A stretch of DNA of 6,007 nt. It comes from QNBT01 sp964563335. Its GTDB lineage: Bacteria; Planctomycetota; Phycisphaerae; Sedimentisphaerales; Anaerohalosphaeraceae. Location: assembly GCA_964563335.1 (NCBI GenBank), contig CAZLWL010000119.1, positions 1-6,007 on the forward strand, read 5' to 3'. Of the stretch, positions 5,113-6,007 are shown one piece after another. A model generated the notes under the pieces. It had not been told where the DNA came from and did not search any database. It worked only from the letters and a program-made list of their open reading frames with translations. Within the stretch, counting starts at the first letter, position 1. Each line of letters begins with the position of its first letter. The translations under genes were made by a program, and so were the position numbers.

Positions 5113-6007
5113 ATGTTTAAGAATATCTTAACGATTCCAACCGAAGAATTGGGCAGGTGGGGCAGATTCGCAGTATTCCAATTGAAGCTCTGGCCGCACT
5201 GCGCGAGGCTTTTAAGGCGGAACCGGTCGGGTCAGCAGGCGGCAGCTTTGTCATACCATACGGTTTTCGGTATCGTCCCGCTGGCGATCGTGATGCTGAT
5301 GGCGTTTCAGATTTTCCCCGCATACCGGGATGTGGGAGAAAGGGTGAAGGACTTTTTCTACAAACAGGCCCACCTCGATAATATTGAATATTCCGACGCC
5401 GAAGATGAGACGAAAAGCATTAATATAACCGACAAAATCAATGAGATAACACAGCGGTTCATCGCGGGGCTGGATAAGGGTTCGATCACGTTGTTCAGCG
5501 CTGTGATTGTGATATGGGCGGCGCTTGGACTTTTGACAACGATTGAAAGGGCATTTAACAGTATCTGGCACGTTGTTCAAGGCAGGAGTTTTGTTCATCG
5601 CATCGTTAATTACTGGGCGCTTTTGACGCTTGGGCCGCTGCTGTTAGGCCTCGGTTTTTACGCAAGCACGCACTACGCACTGGCCGGGCGGATTCAAAGT
5701 GGAGTGGGCGTTTACATTCGGCCGGTTCTGCCTTATCTGATTAGCGTGGTGGCGCTATTCTTCTTGTATTTTGTTTTGCCCAATACGAGGGTCAGCGCTT
5801 GGTCGGCGCTTTGGGGAGCGGCGGTGGCGGCTTTGATATGGACGGGTGCGAAGCTCGTGTTTCGGATATACGTAATGAAGTTCATTCCTTTCCAAGCTGT
5901 TTACGGCATTCTGGGCCTTATTCCCTTGGGGGTGCTGTGGATTTATGTTACCTGGCTGATAGTCCTTTTCGGCTTGCAGCTTACGTTTACGACGCAGCAT
6001 CTCAAGA
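5113..6007 (+). CDS. YihY/BrkB-family inner-membrane protein, 3'-truncated by window edge
   Basis: The frame from ATG 5113 is open to the end of the window (298 codons, no stop seen), so the C-terminus is missing. It is a polytopic inner-membrane protein of the YihY/virulence factor BrkB family, once misnamed ribonuclease BN. Six hydrophobic segments are visible near residues 46-67, 124-144, 165-184, 206-224, 232-252 and 264-290, as expected for the family. Signature stretches are QQAAALSYHTVFGIVPL (41-57, family AaAlaYytlfSlvPl), IERAFNSIWHV (144-154), LPNTRVSAWSALWGAAVAALIW (222-243) and YGILGLIPLGVLWIYVTWLIVLFGLQL (264-290). The usual GAEL near the end reads GLQL. An acidic loop (about 89-110) joins the first two segments. 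Biochemical function of the family is unsettled; E. coli YhjD, a member, is genetically linked to lipid A precursor transport. It follows the AsmA-like gene by 54 bases, suggesting an envelope operon. A TTG start at 5098 is an alternative. Confidence 0.88.
   Translation, partial: MFKNILTIPTEELGRWGRFAVFQLKLWPHCARLLRRNRSGQQAAALSYHTVFGIVPLAIVMLMAFQIFPAYRDVGERVKDFFYKQAHLDNIEYSDAEDETKSINITDKINEITQRFIAGLDKGSITLFSAVIVIWAALGLLTTIERAFNSIWHVVQGRSFVHRIVNYWALLTLGPLLLGLGFYASTHYALAGRIQSGVGVYIRPVLPYLISVVALFFLYFVLPNTRVSAWSALWGAAVAALIWTGAKLVFRIYVMKFIPFQAVYGILGLIPLGVLWIYVTWLIVLFGLQLTFTTQHLK

Noticed and set aside
5157..5381. Forward ORF (74 codons) inside the yihY-like gene
   Set aside because: Out of frame with the YihY/BrkB motifs that cover the same bases.
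5251..5598. Antisense ORF (115 codons), and another at 5755-6000, opposite the yihY-like gene
   Set aside because: Reverse-strand shadows of a membrane protein gene, with no motifs or initiation signals.

Overview
The window is a bacterial chromosomal segment with all five genes on the + strand. It begins inside tsf (elongation factor Ts), continues through pyrH (UMP kinase) and frr (ribosome recycling factor), then a large AsmA/TamB-like envelope protein gene, and ends inside a gene for a YihY/BrkB-family inner-membrane protein. The order tsf-pyrH-frr is the widely conserved bacterial translation/nucleotide block, normally preceded by rpsB, which would lie just outside the left edge.

Organism: base composition is intermediate. 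The AsmA-like protein, with one N-terminal anchor and a long beta-rich body, implies a cell with two membranes. The EF-Ts and AsmA-like sequences remind me of Planctomycetota (Phycisphaerae-type) or related PVC bacteria. That is an impression from the protein sequences only and is not proven here.

Layout: 1-804 tsf (5' end missing). 805-869 is a short gap with a clear rho-independent terminator (821-853) and a good sigma70-like promoter (791-818) whose predicted start point falls inside the terminator stem. 870-1586 is pyrH. 1587-1759 is a 173-base gap with a perfect 10-bp hairpin, two related GC-rich hairpins with short T tails, and two tiny overlapping ORFs just ahead of frr. 1760-2320 is frr. 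2321-2397 is a short gap with a strong Shine-Dalgarno sequence. 2398-5058 is the AsmA-like gene. 5113 (or 5098) to the window end is the yihY/brkB-like gene. No gene-free stretch exceeds 300 bases.

Function: the first three genes serve translation elongation, pyrimidine nucleotide supply and ribosome recycling. The last two are envelope genes on the same strand, separated by only about 40-54 bases with no visible terminator, so they are probably co-transcribed. Their pairing suggests a role in moving or organising envelope lipids, which is inference. No mobile element, CRISPR array, tRNA or rRNA was seen, and most of the window is ordinary core genome. The points worth a second look are the tsf/pyrH terminator-promoter overlap, the structured leader of frr, and the AsmA-YihY pair.
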